A stretch of 64,000 nt of DNA from Bombyx mori (Eukaryota > Arthropoda > Insecta > Lepidoptera > Bombycidae): the NCBI RefSeq assembly GCF_030269925.1, contig NC_085107.1:18912001-18976000 (forward strand), given 5' to 3'. The notes below the pieces were generated by a model, which did no database searches, was not told the origin of the DNA, and saw only the letters and a list, made by a program, of their open reading frames with translations. Shown in pieces: positions 34,100 to 45,706 of the stretch (position 1 is the first letter of the stretch; each line of letters begins with the position of its first letter). The position numbers and the translations under genes were made by a program.

Positions 34100-34617
34100 G
34101 TGTAATGGCATCACGCGCCTCCATCAGCTAGGCTCTGTGGTAGCGCGGCGCGAAGCCGATTTCCGACGATACCACAATCGTGCTGCCATCTCTCGGGAAT
34201 TGTGCTGCGTTTCATTTAGCTACCAAACTAATGACCGTCTCCGACAAAATAAAAAAATATAAAAATAAACAAACAAAATCATACTCATTGTGTATCTAAG
34301 AAAATTTGATACAGTATTAAATAACTATCAGAATACATTAGTGCTCTTAATGGCACGGACTTAATAGCATAAGCCTGAGTACACCGGTTGCTTGTAGCAT
34401 AACTTAACATTGTTAATTTTACAATCAATTAAAAGCTTTACCGAAGACAATGTCTTTTTTATCTTGCTTTTAGGTGCTGGGCTAATAGTAGTCGGATAGT
34501 TCGACCCTTAGGACATTTCGGGCTCTCTAAAAATATGACAAAGGCGAAAAAGGATGAAGCTTATTTAAAAAACAATACAACGAAATATTCGATGACGAGA
34601 TTTTATTTTATATGAGA
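34100..34617. other. Non-coding stretch
   Basis: The first 120 bases are GC-richer than the surroundings (ggtagcgcggcgcgaagccg near 34140). No feature recognised. Confidence 0.35.
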
Positions 34618-34943
34618 CTAGATTTTGCCCGACTTTTACCGACTCTGTCTGCGTGGAATAGTTATTTTGGTATAACGCAAAATTTTACCCTCCACTTCAT
34701 TTACGTGGAAAGTGACAATATTTTTTAATTATAGAATGTTAAGGAGCTATTGAAACGCCTATTATGAAACATTCTTTATTGGTGCTCCACTTGTATTGGT
34801 CTTACTCGGTGATGTTATATAGCCATCCTCAATAAATGGGCTATCTAACACTGAAAAAAAATTTCAAATCGGACCAGTAGTTCCTGAGATTAGCGCGTTC
34901 AAACAAACAAACTCTTCAGCTTTATAATATTAAATAGTATTGA
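34618..34943 (-). mobile_element. Helitron-like element
   Basis: In sense (minus) it ends CGGGCAAAATCTAG|T, a 3' end I recognise from moth Helitron-like repeats, and starts near 34943 with an AT-rich 5' segment leading to agctgaagagtttgtttgtt. Non-coding. Confidence 0.6.
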
Positions 34944-34954
34944 TATCCCGTAGA

Positions 34955-35140
34955 CATAACCCACTGAGTTTATCGCCGGATCTTCTAAATGCGTCACGAT
35001 TTTGCACTGCGTCTTGCTAGGGCTAGTATTAGCAAATTCTCTCAGGTTGAGCCCGTGAGCCAGTGAACTCATCTAACCGTTACCCGTCCGTAAGAAGCTG
35101 AAATAGCCCTTTAGGATATTAACGAACAGGAAGGGCAATT
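34955..35140 (+). mobile_element. LINE 3'-end fragment, family B
   Basis: It holds actgagtttatcgccggatc, cttgctagggctagtattag and aagctgaaatagcc in order. Confidence 0.7.
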
Positions 35141-35304
35141 TTTTTACGAGAAAAGTACTAAGGCTCTTTACGCAAACCACGGTACCAGTTACTAAGACGA
35201 CTTAACTACCCTAAGCTGCTTACAACGCAGTGACAACGCTTTATCACGTATCCAAAGGATATGAGAGCTATGCCAAATCCCACTAACGATCCACGAGTCT
35301 GAGA

Positions 35305-35500
35305 CGATGTTGTCCACTGAGTTTCTCGCCGGATTTTCTCAGTGGGTCGCGTTTCCGATCCGCTGGTAGATTCTGCAAAGAACTGCTCTTGCTAGGGCCA
35401 GTTTTCGCACCACTCCGGTTTGAGCCCCGTGAGTTCACCTACAAACGTTAGGGTGAAGCTGAAATAACCTCTCAAGGCTATCAGCATAGTATAAAAAAAG
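35305..35500 (+). mobile_element. LINE 3'-end fragment, family B
   Basis: It runs from ccactgagtttctcgccgga to the A-run at 35495, with gaagctgaaataacctctca near the end. It lies 165 bp from another copy in the same direction but the two differ too much for a recent duplication. Confidence 0.75.
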
Positions 35501-36934
35501 ACGATATTAATGGTCACCGTCATTCTACAAATATTTTAACAACGCGAACAGTATACATAATTTGTTTCTTCGATATTTTTGGTAAACTCTGAGACGTTTT
35601 TACTGGAACAATACTAGAGCTCTCTCGACTAGTTTTGAGTAATTTTAAAGGCCAAAGATATCGGAAAGTGATGTGAGTTATCAAGAAAAATCAATTCAAA
35701 ATCTCACAGCGTCATCCAATCTTAGTGTTTGTACAAACAAGAAAAGGCTTCGAGGAAACAAAAAGTTTTAAATTAAAATCTAACAACTGTCTTAAATTTA
35801 AATTCAAGTAACAAAAATGATCAATAACGTTGTTTCTCTGTTGTATTCTAAAAACGTAAATTAATTATTTAATTGTTTGGTGTCTTTTTTATTGTTTGTC
35901 TTACGTACAGTACACATAGATAGATATGGAAATAACGCGCTTTCTTTTCTAAATGAGACAAAACTGGCTATTTCAAACTTTTTATAATATCTATATACCT
36001 GACAGTTACAAGACAGCTAATTTTAGACCTTATACATAAGCCAAAAAATCTACTTAGTAATGAAATGAAAATACAACAATTCGTGCAAATAATATTGCAT
36101 AGATTCTGAGAAGCGGATACCTACTTTAAATTTAAATCATTCACGATGAACCACTTGGCTTCCATGGTAAGTAAGATATGTAAATAACAAAAAGGTATAT
36201 ATAGTACGACGGTAAAGATATTATTTTCATAATACGGAGAGAAGAACACCCCTTCATATGGAACCCCCTAAGATTCCTAGAAATCTTATCTAACAGCACC
36301 CACTTCAGATCATAATCATAATTGAAATGCACGAGGTGATAAGGCATATTATAATAATATTAATTGCGGTTTATCAAAATAAAAAATTGATAACAGCGCC
36401 ACCTAATCAAAATCTCTAGCACTATTGTGACACTTTGACGCAATTTATTAATGATGGCGCTGTTTGAATTTAGTTCCAAGTACGTTCGCTAGATGGCTAT
36501 AGTCTAATAGTAAAAATTATGTGTAAATAGTCTCTGCCATCTAGTGCTATACAAACAAATATACTCTTTGCACCCATGCTTACGCATGCTTTCAGTAGAT
36601 GGCATTTAAAAATTTCTATGAAGCTTTTTTACATCAATCGTTTAATTCCAATCAATCAAACCAAACAAATTTAATATTGTCAAATCAAGTAAAACGTTTA
36701 ACGAATAATAAAATTAGAAAAAGATTAAAGAACAAATAAATTTGTATTAACTGGATCTATGTTAATTTGGTTTATGGAACGAACCTTTTCAACTTAATTG
36801 AACGTAGACGTACGTACCGTTTGTAGACGTACTAAAGACGACTAACAATAAATTTTATAGCTGTAGTCAAATTTCATTTTTCTTCCCTACACATTATAAT
36901 TTGTCGGTTTCCTCTAGGGGATATTCCAGTATCA
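35501..36934. other. AT-rich stretch without a recognised gene
   Basis: Phrases such as gatggcgct (36445-36460) also occur at 18545, but no extended repeat could be outlined. Confidence 0.4.
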
Positions 36935-37200
36935 CTTAACATCTCTCGCGACTCGGCTTGAGGTAGTTCACTAACACTGGGCCTAGCAAGAACAGCGCTT
37001 CGCAGAATCTACCACCGAATCGGAAACGCGACGCATTGAGAAGATCCGGCGAGAAACTCAGTGAGCTTTGTCTGTGGGTTAATTTTCTGGCCGAGCCCTT
37101 CGTCGCAAGCGACGGGTTCGACGAGCACGATTGCCGGTGGTTGGGGTACTTAAAACACCTCCACCCTTAGTGGATCGGTAGGATCCGAAATTCCGAAACG
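36935..37200 (-). mobile_element. LINE 3'-end fragment, family B, longer 5' extent
   Basis: It contains gatccggcgagaaactcagt and gtcgcaagcgacgggttcga, and extends in its 5' direction through ggtacttaaaacacctccac, about 60 bases beyond the copies at 2264 and 56226. The variable 5' end supports a truncated LINE over a fixed-length SINE. Confidence 0.75.
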
Positions 37201-37203
37201 ACG

Positions 37204-37410
37204 TGTAACGCCCCGCCTATTTCTGCCGTGAAGCAGTAATGCGTTTCGGTTTGAAGGGTGGAGCAGCCGTTGTAACTATACTGAGATCTTAGAACTTATA
37301 TCTCAAGGTGGGTGGCGCATTTACGTTGTAGATGTCCATGGGCTCCAGTAACCACTTAACAACAGGTGGGCTGTGAGCTCGTCTACCCATCTAAGCAATG
37401 GGTAAAAAAG
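37204..37410 (+). mobile_element. tRNA-headed SINE (Bm1-like), body only
   Basis: Good copy from cgcctatttctgccgtgaag to catctaagcaatgggtaaaa. It is adjacent to the family-B fragment. Confidence 0.88.
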
Positions 37411-37687
37411 GCTATGGCCCAAGCACCGGGACATGTATTGCTGTTGACTAAATATATATTTTTTACTATTTAAATTAATTAATGAATTAATTTATAAAGT
37501 AAGCTCCAGTGTTTACCCAATTTATGGATATAAGTAATGGAGCCGCATTTTTAATGAGGCCCCAGGGCGCTCCCGTCCTGGAAATTGCAGCACAAAACGA
37601 TGCAAGCTGTAAATGGTAACATATTATATTTATTAAATTTTTGTATATTATTAATAAATATAAAAATTTTATTTTTATTTTTATTAT

Positions 37688-37981
37688 GCATAAAAAATAG
37701 ATTAAATCAATAAAAAAACATTACACACACTAACATGTATTTGACACACGCCTACGCATACCTACTCTTTAGTTTATCTTTAGATTGCGCTCAAATTAAG
37801 AATAGATTATATTATTTATCTATAGTGTAGTCTTGACGAAATCTGTGATTAATTAAATATAGTCACAATAGAACCATAATAATTGTCAAACTTATAATTT
37901 CAATTAATTATAGTCATAGATTATAGTCATATATTACACTTATGATTATAGTCGAATTTCGACTACTGGGAGTACCACTAG
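37688..37981 (+). mobile_element. Helitron-like element, family H1, 5'-truncated copy
   Basis: It matches the 3' two thirds of 50813-51232, with a microsatellite-like AT stretch in place of the 5' end. It ends with the hairpin tagtcgaatttcgacta (37949-37965), 12 more bases, and CTAG|T at 37978-37981. Confidence 0.7.
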
Positions 37982-38264
37982 TAAATGGTAAAACGTAAAC
38001 TAATCGAAACCTATTCGTAGGCGGTCAAGTGCTTCGCTACAGTGTTACGTAGTGCTACGCTCATCGAGGAGTTACATTTGAGTCACCTTGGACCGCTCCC
38101 CCGAATACACCTATGATTATAGTCGAATTTCGACGACTGGGAGTACCACTAGTAAATGGTAAAACGTAGACTGATCAAAACGTACTTGTAGTCGGTCAAG
38201 TGCTTCGCTACGGTGCTACGTGGTGCTACGCGATCGAGGAGCTACAATCGAGTCCCGTTGGACC

Positions 38265-38631
38265 TCCTCCTCCTCCTTGCGTCGGTTTCCTCATTACTGA
38301 GGGTCGTGGTCATGGCCTTGAAACAGATTGTTTTTTATAGTGCACCGCCATCTGTTCCTATCTGCAGCTGAGTGCAGAGCATCGTGCACTGTGGTATCCA
38401 GGGCTGCACGAATCTGGTCCGTCCAACGGGTCGGGTTCCTGCCTCTTGGTCGCTTGCCCTCGACCTTTCCAGTGACCATCAATTTCTCTAAGTTGTCACT
38501 GTCTTTCCTTGCGATGTGGCCAAAGTATTCAAGAATCCTTCGCATGCAAATGGTGGAGAGTCTAGTCCGGCTCTTCAACTGAGCTAGGATGGATACATTG
38601 GTGCTGCGTGCGGTCCAGGGAATACTCAACA
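38265..38631 (-). pseudogene. LINE reverse transcriptase C-terminus inserted in the tandem array
   Basis: The minus frame 38632-38294 reads MLSIPWTARSTNVSIL, RRILEYFGHIAR, LEKLMVTGKVEGKR and GRNPTRWTDQ, then a stop: the same RT-tail family as 30772-31113. The sense 3' end carries (AGG) repeats (38265-38275 in complement). A 12-bp duplication with one mismatch (tcccgttggacc at 38253-38264; tcccgttagacc at 38632-38643) flanks it. Confidence 0.85.
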
Positions 38632-38737
38632 TCCCGTTAGACCGCTCCCCCCGAATACACTTAATATTATAGTCGTATTTCGACTACTGGGAGTACCACT
38701 AGTAAATGGTAAACTGTAAACTAATCGAAACGTATTT

Positions 38738-39320
38738 GGCTCGTTTTAAATTTTGCGGACAAAAAAGTAACGATTTCATGAATTTAAACTTTCTCTAATT
38801 TTCCATTTTTTTGTATTTAGGCATGTTCGAAATAAAAAATGCTTAATCACAATCAACTCAATCACTTATTTATTGATAATATTATATAATATTAATTTAT
38901 ATGTTTCATTTTACGCATTTGATAATGCCAACACGGATGACAATTTAAAAAGAAACTTTTTAGTTAAACTTAGAAATCGTACTTCGTTTGTTTTTAATAA
39001 TGTTCCAATCGAGTTAGTTTTCCTTGATTATTATTGTATCATATAGTGAATAAATAAAATTGCCGAATTTCAACACGCATTACTGGAGAAATAGCCAAAA
39101 AGTTAGAATTTGAATTTGGAACCGGTGATACGAATGAGATTTGGGGTAGTTTTTGATGTATAACTCATAATTTAACTGTGTTTACGAATATATAGTTATA
39201 GGACCACGTGCCTGTTGTCATGACAACAAATTTACTGTACTTATAATTAGAACATTAACAATAAGGTTATGAGAATTAAATCAAATAACTCGCTTTTGAC
39301 TCCAAATTTGAAAACAACCC
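38738..39320. mobile_element. Unclassified 583-bp insertion with TIR-like ends
   Basis: It sits inside tandem unit 3. ATTT (38734-38737 and 39321-39324) is duplicated on both sides, and the comparable site in unit 2 is unoccupied. The ends GGCTCGTTTTAAATTTTGCG and, in complement, GGGTTGTTTTCAAATTTGGA agree at 15 of 21 positions. The interior is AT-rich and non-coding. Confidence 0.6.
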
Positions 39321-39420
39321 ATTTGTAGTCGGTCAAGTGCTTCGCTACGGTGCTACGTGGTGCTACGCTGATCGAGAAGCTACAATCAAGTCCCTTAGGA
39401 CCGCTCCCCGCGAAATAGGC

Positions 39421-39726
39421 TCCCAAGAGAAAACGCAATAGGAAGGCATCTGTATTAGCAAGTATTTAATAAGAGCCCTATAGTCCAAACGATCATTGGA
39501 TATAAGATTTGCCTCTCTCTGTGTTCTGTAACACATTTTACGTGACTCAGTTTGGATTTTTTAAGACGATTTCGCTACCTCGCTTTTATTATCGCCATTA
39601 CGCTGTGGTGGTAGAGTGAATTTTAAACACGCCTGAATCGGAACAGTTAATACTTATAAAGCAATAATACGTAATTGTATGAACGACTAGCTAACTACTT
39701 AGATCTCGTACGTAACTAGGTTATTA
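39421..39726. other. Non-coding stretch
   Basis: No feature recognised. Confidence 0.35.
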
Positions 39727-40430
39727 AAAAAAAATGTGTGCGTGTACTAGTGTACACACGTAAGAAGTGAAACTTGTTTATGGCCTTATTTTTCGAAAAA
39801 TGATCTACATGCAACTTTCTAGAAATTGGTTAAATAAAGTTAAATTAGATAAAGTTTAAACAAAAGGATTTTATTATCATAGACATGAATACAAAAAAGT
39901 TAAATTAGATAAAGTTTAAACAAAAGGATTTTATTATCATAGACATGAATACAAAAAAGTTAAATTAGATAAAGTTTAAACAAAAGGATTTTATTATCAT
40001 AGACATGAATACAAAACAGATGGCGCGTAACGGAAAAAAAATGTGTGCGTGTACTAGTGTACACACGTAAGAAGTGAAACTTATTTATGGCCTTATTTTT
40101 CGAAAAATGATCTACATGCAACTTTCTAGAAATTGGTTAAATAAAGTTAAATTAGATAAAGTTTAAACAAAAGGATTTTATTATCATAGACATGAATACA
40201 AAAAAGTTAAATTAGATAAAGTTTAAACAAAAGGATTTTATTATCATAGACATGAATACAAAACAGATGGCGCGTAACGGAAAAATGTGACGCGTAACCG
40301 AAAAATGTGACGGTAAATTTTTTTCCAACGCCGATAAGGAAGTTTCACTTCAAAAAGTGACGCGTAACCGAAAAATGTGACGGTAAATTTTTTTCCAACG
40401 CCGATAAGGAAGTTTCACTTCAAAAGTTAT
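39727..40430. repeat. Compound tandem array derived from family G
   Basis: Block 1 (from 39734) and block 2 (from 40041) both start atgtgtgcgtgtactagtg and share about 110 bp, then an array of a 60-bp unit (ttaaattagataaagtttaa...): three units in block 1 (39841-40013), two in block 2 (40148-40260). Each block ends cagatggcgcgtaacgg. Two 70-bp units (40287 and 40357) follow, ending aaggaagtttcacttcaa. Opening and closing phrases match the family-G ends. Units are nearly identical, so expansion is recent. Confidence 0.9.
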
Positions 40431-40455
40431 TAGCACTGTACTGTGCTCTATAGGG

Positions 40456-40640
40456 TTTTTTTATTGCTTATATGGGTGGGCAAGCTCTCGGCCCACCTGG
40501 TGTTAAGTGGTTACCAGAGCGTTAATGCCGCCACCCACCTCGAGATATGGGTTGTAAGGGTCTCACTTTTAACAGCACAACGGCTGCCCCACCCTTCGAA
40601 CCGAAACTCATTACTGCTTCACGGCAGCAATAGGCAGGGC
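40456..40640 (-). mobile_element. tRNA-headed SINE (Bm1-like), body with deletion
   Basis: It runs from ttttttattgcttatatggg to cggcagcaataggcagggcg, missing part of the middle (gttaccagagcgttaatgcc). Confidence 0.82.
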
Positions 40641-42824
40641 GTGAAACGCATTAAATCCGAAATTTTCAAACTTTTATAAACATAATAATTATTAAACATT
40701 TTCCGTTGAAGTGAATTGGGAATCTAAGCCATTTTTGAAAACACTTGTACAACACAATATTTTTTTAAATCAAAATCGGTCCAGCCATTTAAAAAGAGTT
40801 CATTAACATACATGCGGACAGAATAATTATCTCGTATGTATGTATATTAAGATTAATTATTTTTTTGTATATTTCAGGTAAGAAACGAGTTTATAATATA
40901 ATAATATCGCCATCGACCTGGTAAGGTAAGTTTTTTTTTTTTGTTATTATATTTAACTTGAGTGTCATATATTTTTATATTTCATATTTGATAGTTAAAC
41001 GGGATATATAATAGAAAAGTTTTTCACGAGAGTATATAATTACACATAAGGAGAGTACAAATAAGTATACTAATGCTCTCAGTACTTCAATTTCATAAGT
41101 CGCCTTAAACTATTGAAAAGTTAAAAAGAAACAGCGGTTAAATGAAATTCGATCAGACTAGTATTAGTAAATACTATGGTATCGTTACTAGTATATTCAC
41201 TGAAATACTATAATAGTTTTTCATAGAGCATGGAGCACCTATCTCAGTGTAATTGCCTCAGATATCGCCCATCATCATCATAAAATAACCTTTGTCTATT
41301 CACTAACAAAACCCGATTACTATTCGATCGATTTAGCTCAAAACGGATTAGATTCAACACACTAGTAAACCTTAGAAACAACCCACAGTTAATTGGCGGG
41401 TACTTTATTAGTATAACAAGATTATCTTCATGATCTAATGTCAAGTTTTTTATACGTTTTCATCGTATAATATAACTTAGTTTTGATTTGGGTAGCAATA
41501 TTATAACGAACCAAGAATTAAAAGCATATTTTGCGTGCTGAGCTTACTTTCACATATTTTGCAGAAATTGTTAAAAGATTTTTAAAAGAAAGTATAAATA
41601 AATATAAAAATCAATACCTACTAAATTCACAGCAAAATAATTTTAAATCGTTATTTATAAATTTTATTAACTTAAAAACAGTTCGTTATACATGTGCGCT
41701 CTAAGACAAGTCCGAACAGCTATGTACCTAATACCAATACCTAATCAAACTGCGCAAATAGTCGGTATTCCGACGCTCCACACTTTGGACGCATTCATAG
41801 ATAGTATATAGTCGATCTATCGATGGATCGCGATCAAAGCGTTAACTGTATGTAAATAAAAACCTTTCTTATTTAAAACTCTTTAGTTTTAAAAAGGATT
41901 TTTCTTCAATTTCACTCAGTGTCATGGAGTGAAGTCTGTCATTCGGTAAAAAAGAGAGCTCAGTTTTGTATAGTTTATTAATACTGCTTACTGTCTAATT
42001 TTTTTTATAATAATTGTAAAAGATATTAAGGGCTTTAAATATTGTTTCCTTATTATATCACAGAAAACACAATTAAGTCTTTTATTGTTTATACATTCTG
42101 AAATACTCCATATCGTTATATGTATAAGAAAGTAGTTTTGATTGCGTCCACGACTCACACTACATTAAGCGTGTTCACAAATCAATGATGTGAAAGGTTA
42201 TACGTTTGATAAGAATAGATTTTTATCGCTCGTCGATGATGCAAAGGACCGTTTTATTCGTAACCCGAACCCTCTTCCTACTTTCTTCTGAAGATAAATA
42301 CAAACCAGTACCACGGAATATTCATGATATTCAGAGTGTATTTACTTATCAAAGCGTTCACAATTGTCTTCGTTTACAATGAACATATTTTAGGTACTAT
42401 TTGTTCATTGTAGAGAATATCTCAAGGTGCGAGACGGTGTTCATCGCGAAGTCTATGTGAGTTAGAAATTAATTCACCCGAAGCAAAATAAAATAACGAA
42501 ATATTTATTCCGGATTCAGAATTAATTTATTTCAATACGTTGTCATATAAAATATTTATTACTAACTTTTTTTTAAACAATATTCCTTATTAGTCAAACT
42601 TCGCCAGATACTATATTTTATTAAAATATATCGTATACTGTTATTAAATATTGCGCTCGTAATAACTAACAATAAAGTAATTAAAAAATTTAAGTTCATT
42701 TTAGTTAAATTACTAATTTTATGAAATTTAACCTTGATCTCTGTACTGACATTTACTGTATGAAAACATAATAATATTATCGTATGTAAAGCATCATGTA
42801 ATTTTTAAAAATTTCGATACGTCA
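40641..42824. other. AT-rich stretch without a recognised gene
   Basis: Over 2 kb. The phrase aaatcggtccagccatttaa (about 40773-40793) is typical of decayed Helitron-like repeats. No gene supported. Confidence 0.4.
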
Positions 42825-43010
42825 TCTATACTAATATTGTAAAGAGGAAAGATTTGTTTGTTTGTTTGTATTGAATAGGCTCCGAAACTACTGAACCGAT
42901 TTGAAAAATTCTTTCACTGTTTGGAAGCTACACTATTCCCGAGTAGCATAGGCTATAATCTATTTTCTTTTTTGAAAAAAATTAGGGGTCCTTACTAAAA
43001 CTCTAATAAT
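42825..43010 (+). mobile_element. Helitron-like 5' end
   Basis: It starts A|TCTATACTAATATTGTAAAG, followed by tttgtttgtttgt and aactactgaaccgatttgaa. The 3' end could not be located, so the right limit is approximate. Confidence 0.55.
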
Positions 43011-43479
43011 GTAACCCAAAGTGTAAAAAAAACCTTTTTTTTATTTCCCTTGTAGTTTATATTTTGACAATTTGATTACCCGCTACTGAAAATCTGCACA
43101 AATTCTATTGTATATAGTACAAAATTTGTTACTTATAGGTCTTCCAAGTAAATAGATAATTTCCATATAAAATTCATCCATAAAATAATACCCAAGCAAA
43201 ACTAATATCACATCAGCAGCTATTCTTAATAATTCCTAATCTTGAAAACTTTAGCTCTAATACTTATCTTGAAGCACTATCAATTTTAATTGTAGCTATA
43301 GCTTCATAACCAACTGTCAAAGTCACTAGGGACTATGACAGCTGACATTTGATTGGCGTGACATACGAACCAGAGCTTATCTACACTGTAACATGCATCG
43401 AACGTGACTAGTCTATTTAAGATTATCAAATGATATCAAACGGAGTAAGGGAGGCATTGAAGGAAAATACCAATTATTA
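43011..43479. other. Non-coding stretch
   Basis: No feature recognised. Confidence 0.35.
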
Positions 43480-44030
43480 ATTAATACGCTTTTATTAGCG
43501 TCAGACGTATTTATGTTTGTAACTGATTCTTTGAACATGATTTTGACCTCCTTCAAAACCTCGCATTAACTCGAAATTTGGTATACTTATTAAGGACCGA
43601 TGACAATTCAATATTTTAAAAAAATTGAAAAGGAAAATTGAAAAAAATATGGAAATTTTTTAAATTCAACTAAAAAATGAAAAATAATTAACGGTTTAAA
43701 AAAAACTAACAAAATACGCTTTTATAGAAAATCCAACTAAAAATTGAAAATGAATTTTAATAAATTTGAATTAAAAATAGTGTAATAAAAAATAATTTTA
43801 TTGTAAAAAAGCGTGGGGTGCTTTTCAGGATATTATCAAAATAAGCCTTCTACTCATATCTGTTCTTAAAATATTGAAACTACTAATACCATGCACCCCA
43901 AGCTTTAGTGGGATATTCTACCTATATAAAAGCGCATTTTGTTAGTTTTTTAAACTATTATTTACTTTCAATTTTTTTGTTGAAAATCAATCTTTCCAAT
44001 ACTTTTTCAAATTTTTTTTATATGTCGCCT
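43480..44030. mobile_element. Foldback (long inverted-repeat) element
   Basis: Left-arm phrases (tttaaaaaaaactaacaaaa near 43700, aagcgtggggtgctttt near 43810) reappear in complement on the right (acatgcaccccaagctt-type phrase near 43893, attttgttagttttttaaac near 43938). The left flank aatacgcttttattagcgtc also occurs at 31435. Non-coding. Confidence 0.55.
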
Positions 44031-44524
44031 CGGATTAGGTTTGCTTCCTGTTAGGTCACGTGGATATTGCACTTCGTTGTTTGTCTGCAGGTCACCGAGA
44101 CTCTTTAAAACATGCTTTAATAATTTAAAAATAAACGCCGTGTCAATGTCTCATGAGATATTTATTTTCCAAAGAGCTAAATATGATTTAATACTAAGAT
44201 ATTTAATATTTCACACATATTTAAGATTTCAAATTTAGCATAGTTGCGAATCAGTCGTGCACATAAACTAACCAATATACATATTAATTAATTGCTACCG
44301 TTTTGTTGACACAAACTTGAACGCTCATTTAGGATGGTATTCAGTATCTCAGAATTGAAATCTAAATCAATTTTATTCCTTTGAATTCTTAACATACGTA
44401 TGAAAATGCGAATATTAATGTGATTTGCTCATGAAAATTTAATTAACTAATTTAGTATGTATTATTCTTAAAATGCTTCAGCAGTATGCGTTTTTTTTTG
44501 TCTTTAATAATCATCATTTCATCA
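44031..44524. other. Non-coding stretch
   Basis: No feature recognised. Confidence 0.35.
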
Positions 44525-44820
44525 TTATCCTGCCCTTCTCCCAGTCATCTGGGGTCGGCGCAACATGTTTTCTCCTTCCATACTCTTCTATCATATACCA
44601 TTTCTTCGCTCGGGGAGTGAGCCATATCGTCTTTCACACAATCCATCCATTTCTTCTTAGGTCTACCTCTTCCTCTATATCCTTCCACATTCATAGTTAA
44701 CATTCTCTTACCAACCTCATTTTCATTTCGTCTCATCACATGTCCATACCATCCCAAACGCGCACTCCTCAGCTTCTCTGTCACAGGTGCCACTTTCAGA
44801 CTTCCTCCAACAAATTCATT
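44525..44820 (-). pseudogene. RTE-like LINE RT C-terminus
   Basis: The minus frame 44793-44545 reads VTEKLRSARLGWYGHVMRR, then MNVEGYRGRGRPKKKWMDCV, KDDM and CADPR near the end. It is the same lineage as 1140-1622 and better kept: 82 codons without a stop. The rest of the LINE is absent. Confidence 0.85.
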
Positions 44821-45203
44821 CCATTGTCATATCATTGTCTTTAATAATATTACTACATTTTCCTATTGTTTTAAAAAGCCATTCCTATTTTTCGTAAATA
44901 AATAATTATTTTAAACCGAGTATAAAATAAATGATTTATTTAAATTACAAATTAACGAACAAATTTACAGAAAAGCAAATGTTAATGTTACTTATAACGG
45001 TAATTTTCTCGAGTAAGCGTCCACTTTTCGATTGTCGAGCTAAAAGATCCGTCAGAGCCTTGTTGTTAGCGCTGAAACGAATTACTGCGTGACTGTCATC
45101 GTAGCGTATCTGGAAGTGACCGGCAGAACTAAACATCGATTGGCTCATTGTTGACTTGACACGCGGTAATAATAAATCAGATTAGTTTGCTACTTAGGTT
45201 TTT
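44821..45203. other. Non-coding stretch
   Basis: A 67-codon minus frame (45148-44945) is open but unrecognised. Confidence 0.3.
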
Positions 45204-45293
45204 ATTTGTTTATTGCTTAGATGGGTGGGCGAGCTGACGGCCCGCTTGGTGTTAAGTGGTTACCGGAGCACATAGACATTTACAACGTAAATA

Positions 45294-45298
45294 TAACT
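45294..45298. repeat. Target-site duplication of the BEL/Pao element (left)
   Basis: TAACT here and at 50200-50204. A 5-bp duplication is usual for BEL/Pao. Confidence 0.9.
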
Positions 45299-45503
45299 TG
45301 TACGATAGCTCAGTTTTATGATATTTTAAAGATTTAAAGAATTACGGACTTACCGCCAACTGCTCAAAGATTTCACGACTCCTTTTTTCAAATGTTGCAC
45401 ATACTGCGGCAACACGTAGCGCTAGTGTCGCGCTCAGTTTTGATTGCGCGAGTACCGGGCAAGTTGGCGGGAGATTTCAAAATGTAAACCTCAAAATCGA
45501 ACA
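45299..45503 (-). repeat. 3' LTR of the BEL/Pao element
   Basis: 205 bp, identical by eye to 49995-50199. In sense it runs TGTTCGATTTTG...CGTACA, with the standard TG/CA ends. Confidence 0.93.
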
Positions 45504-45514
45504 TTCCCCCCACC
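45504..45514 (-). other. Polypurine tract
   Basis: In sense GGTGGGGGGAA directly precedes the 3' LTR. It is the expected primer for plus-strand synthesis. Confidence 0.75.
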
Positions 45515-45706
45515 GAAATCCGCCCGGATTTCCCATTACGATACCAATAACAATGTTTTGTTGATTCAGTTTCACAGTGGACTGTATTTATATTAAAATT
45601 ATTTTAAGTAATTAAATCCAAGTATTTAAACAATAAACTTGACTTATAACTAAAAGAGAGATCACACAAAGGCCTACCTTTATGTAATCTTGTTATGAGT
45701 TAATTT

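Larger units (their letters stand above)
37941..39420 (+). repeat. 171-bp tandem array containing a Helitron-like 3' end
   Basis: The hairpin plus CTAG end and the following sequence (taaatggtaaaacgtaaact ... gtgcttcgctac ... ccgaatacac) are repeated: the hairpin starts at 37949, 38120 (period 171) and 38670. A LINE tail with a 12-bp TSD separates units 2 and 3 and a 583-bp element splits unit 3, which resumes at 39321. Removing both insertions restores a clean three-unit array. Confidence 0.8.

Noticed and set aside
33629..34114. 161-codon minus frame
   Set aside because: No family resemblance; it overlaps a decayed SINE and runs antisense to a frame with a better start and donor. Kept only as a caution for the candidate exon.
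41200..41450. 66-codon minus frame 41444-41244
   Set aside because: AT-rich, no homology signal, no start context.
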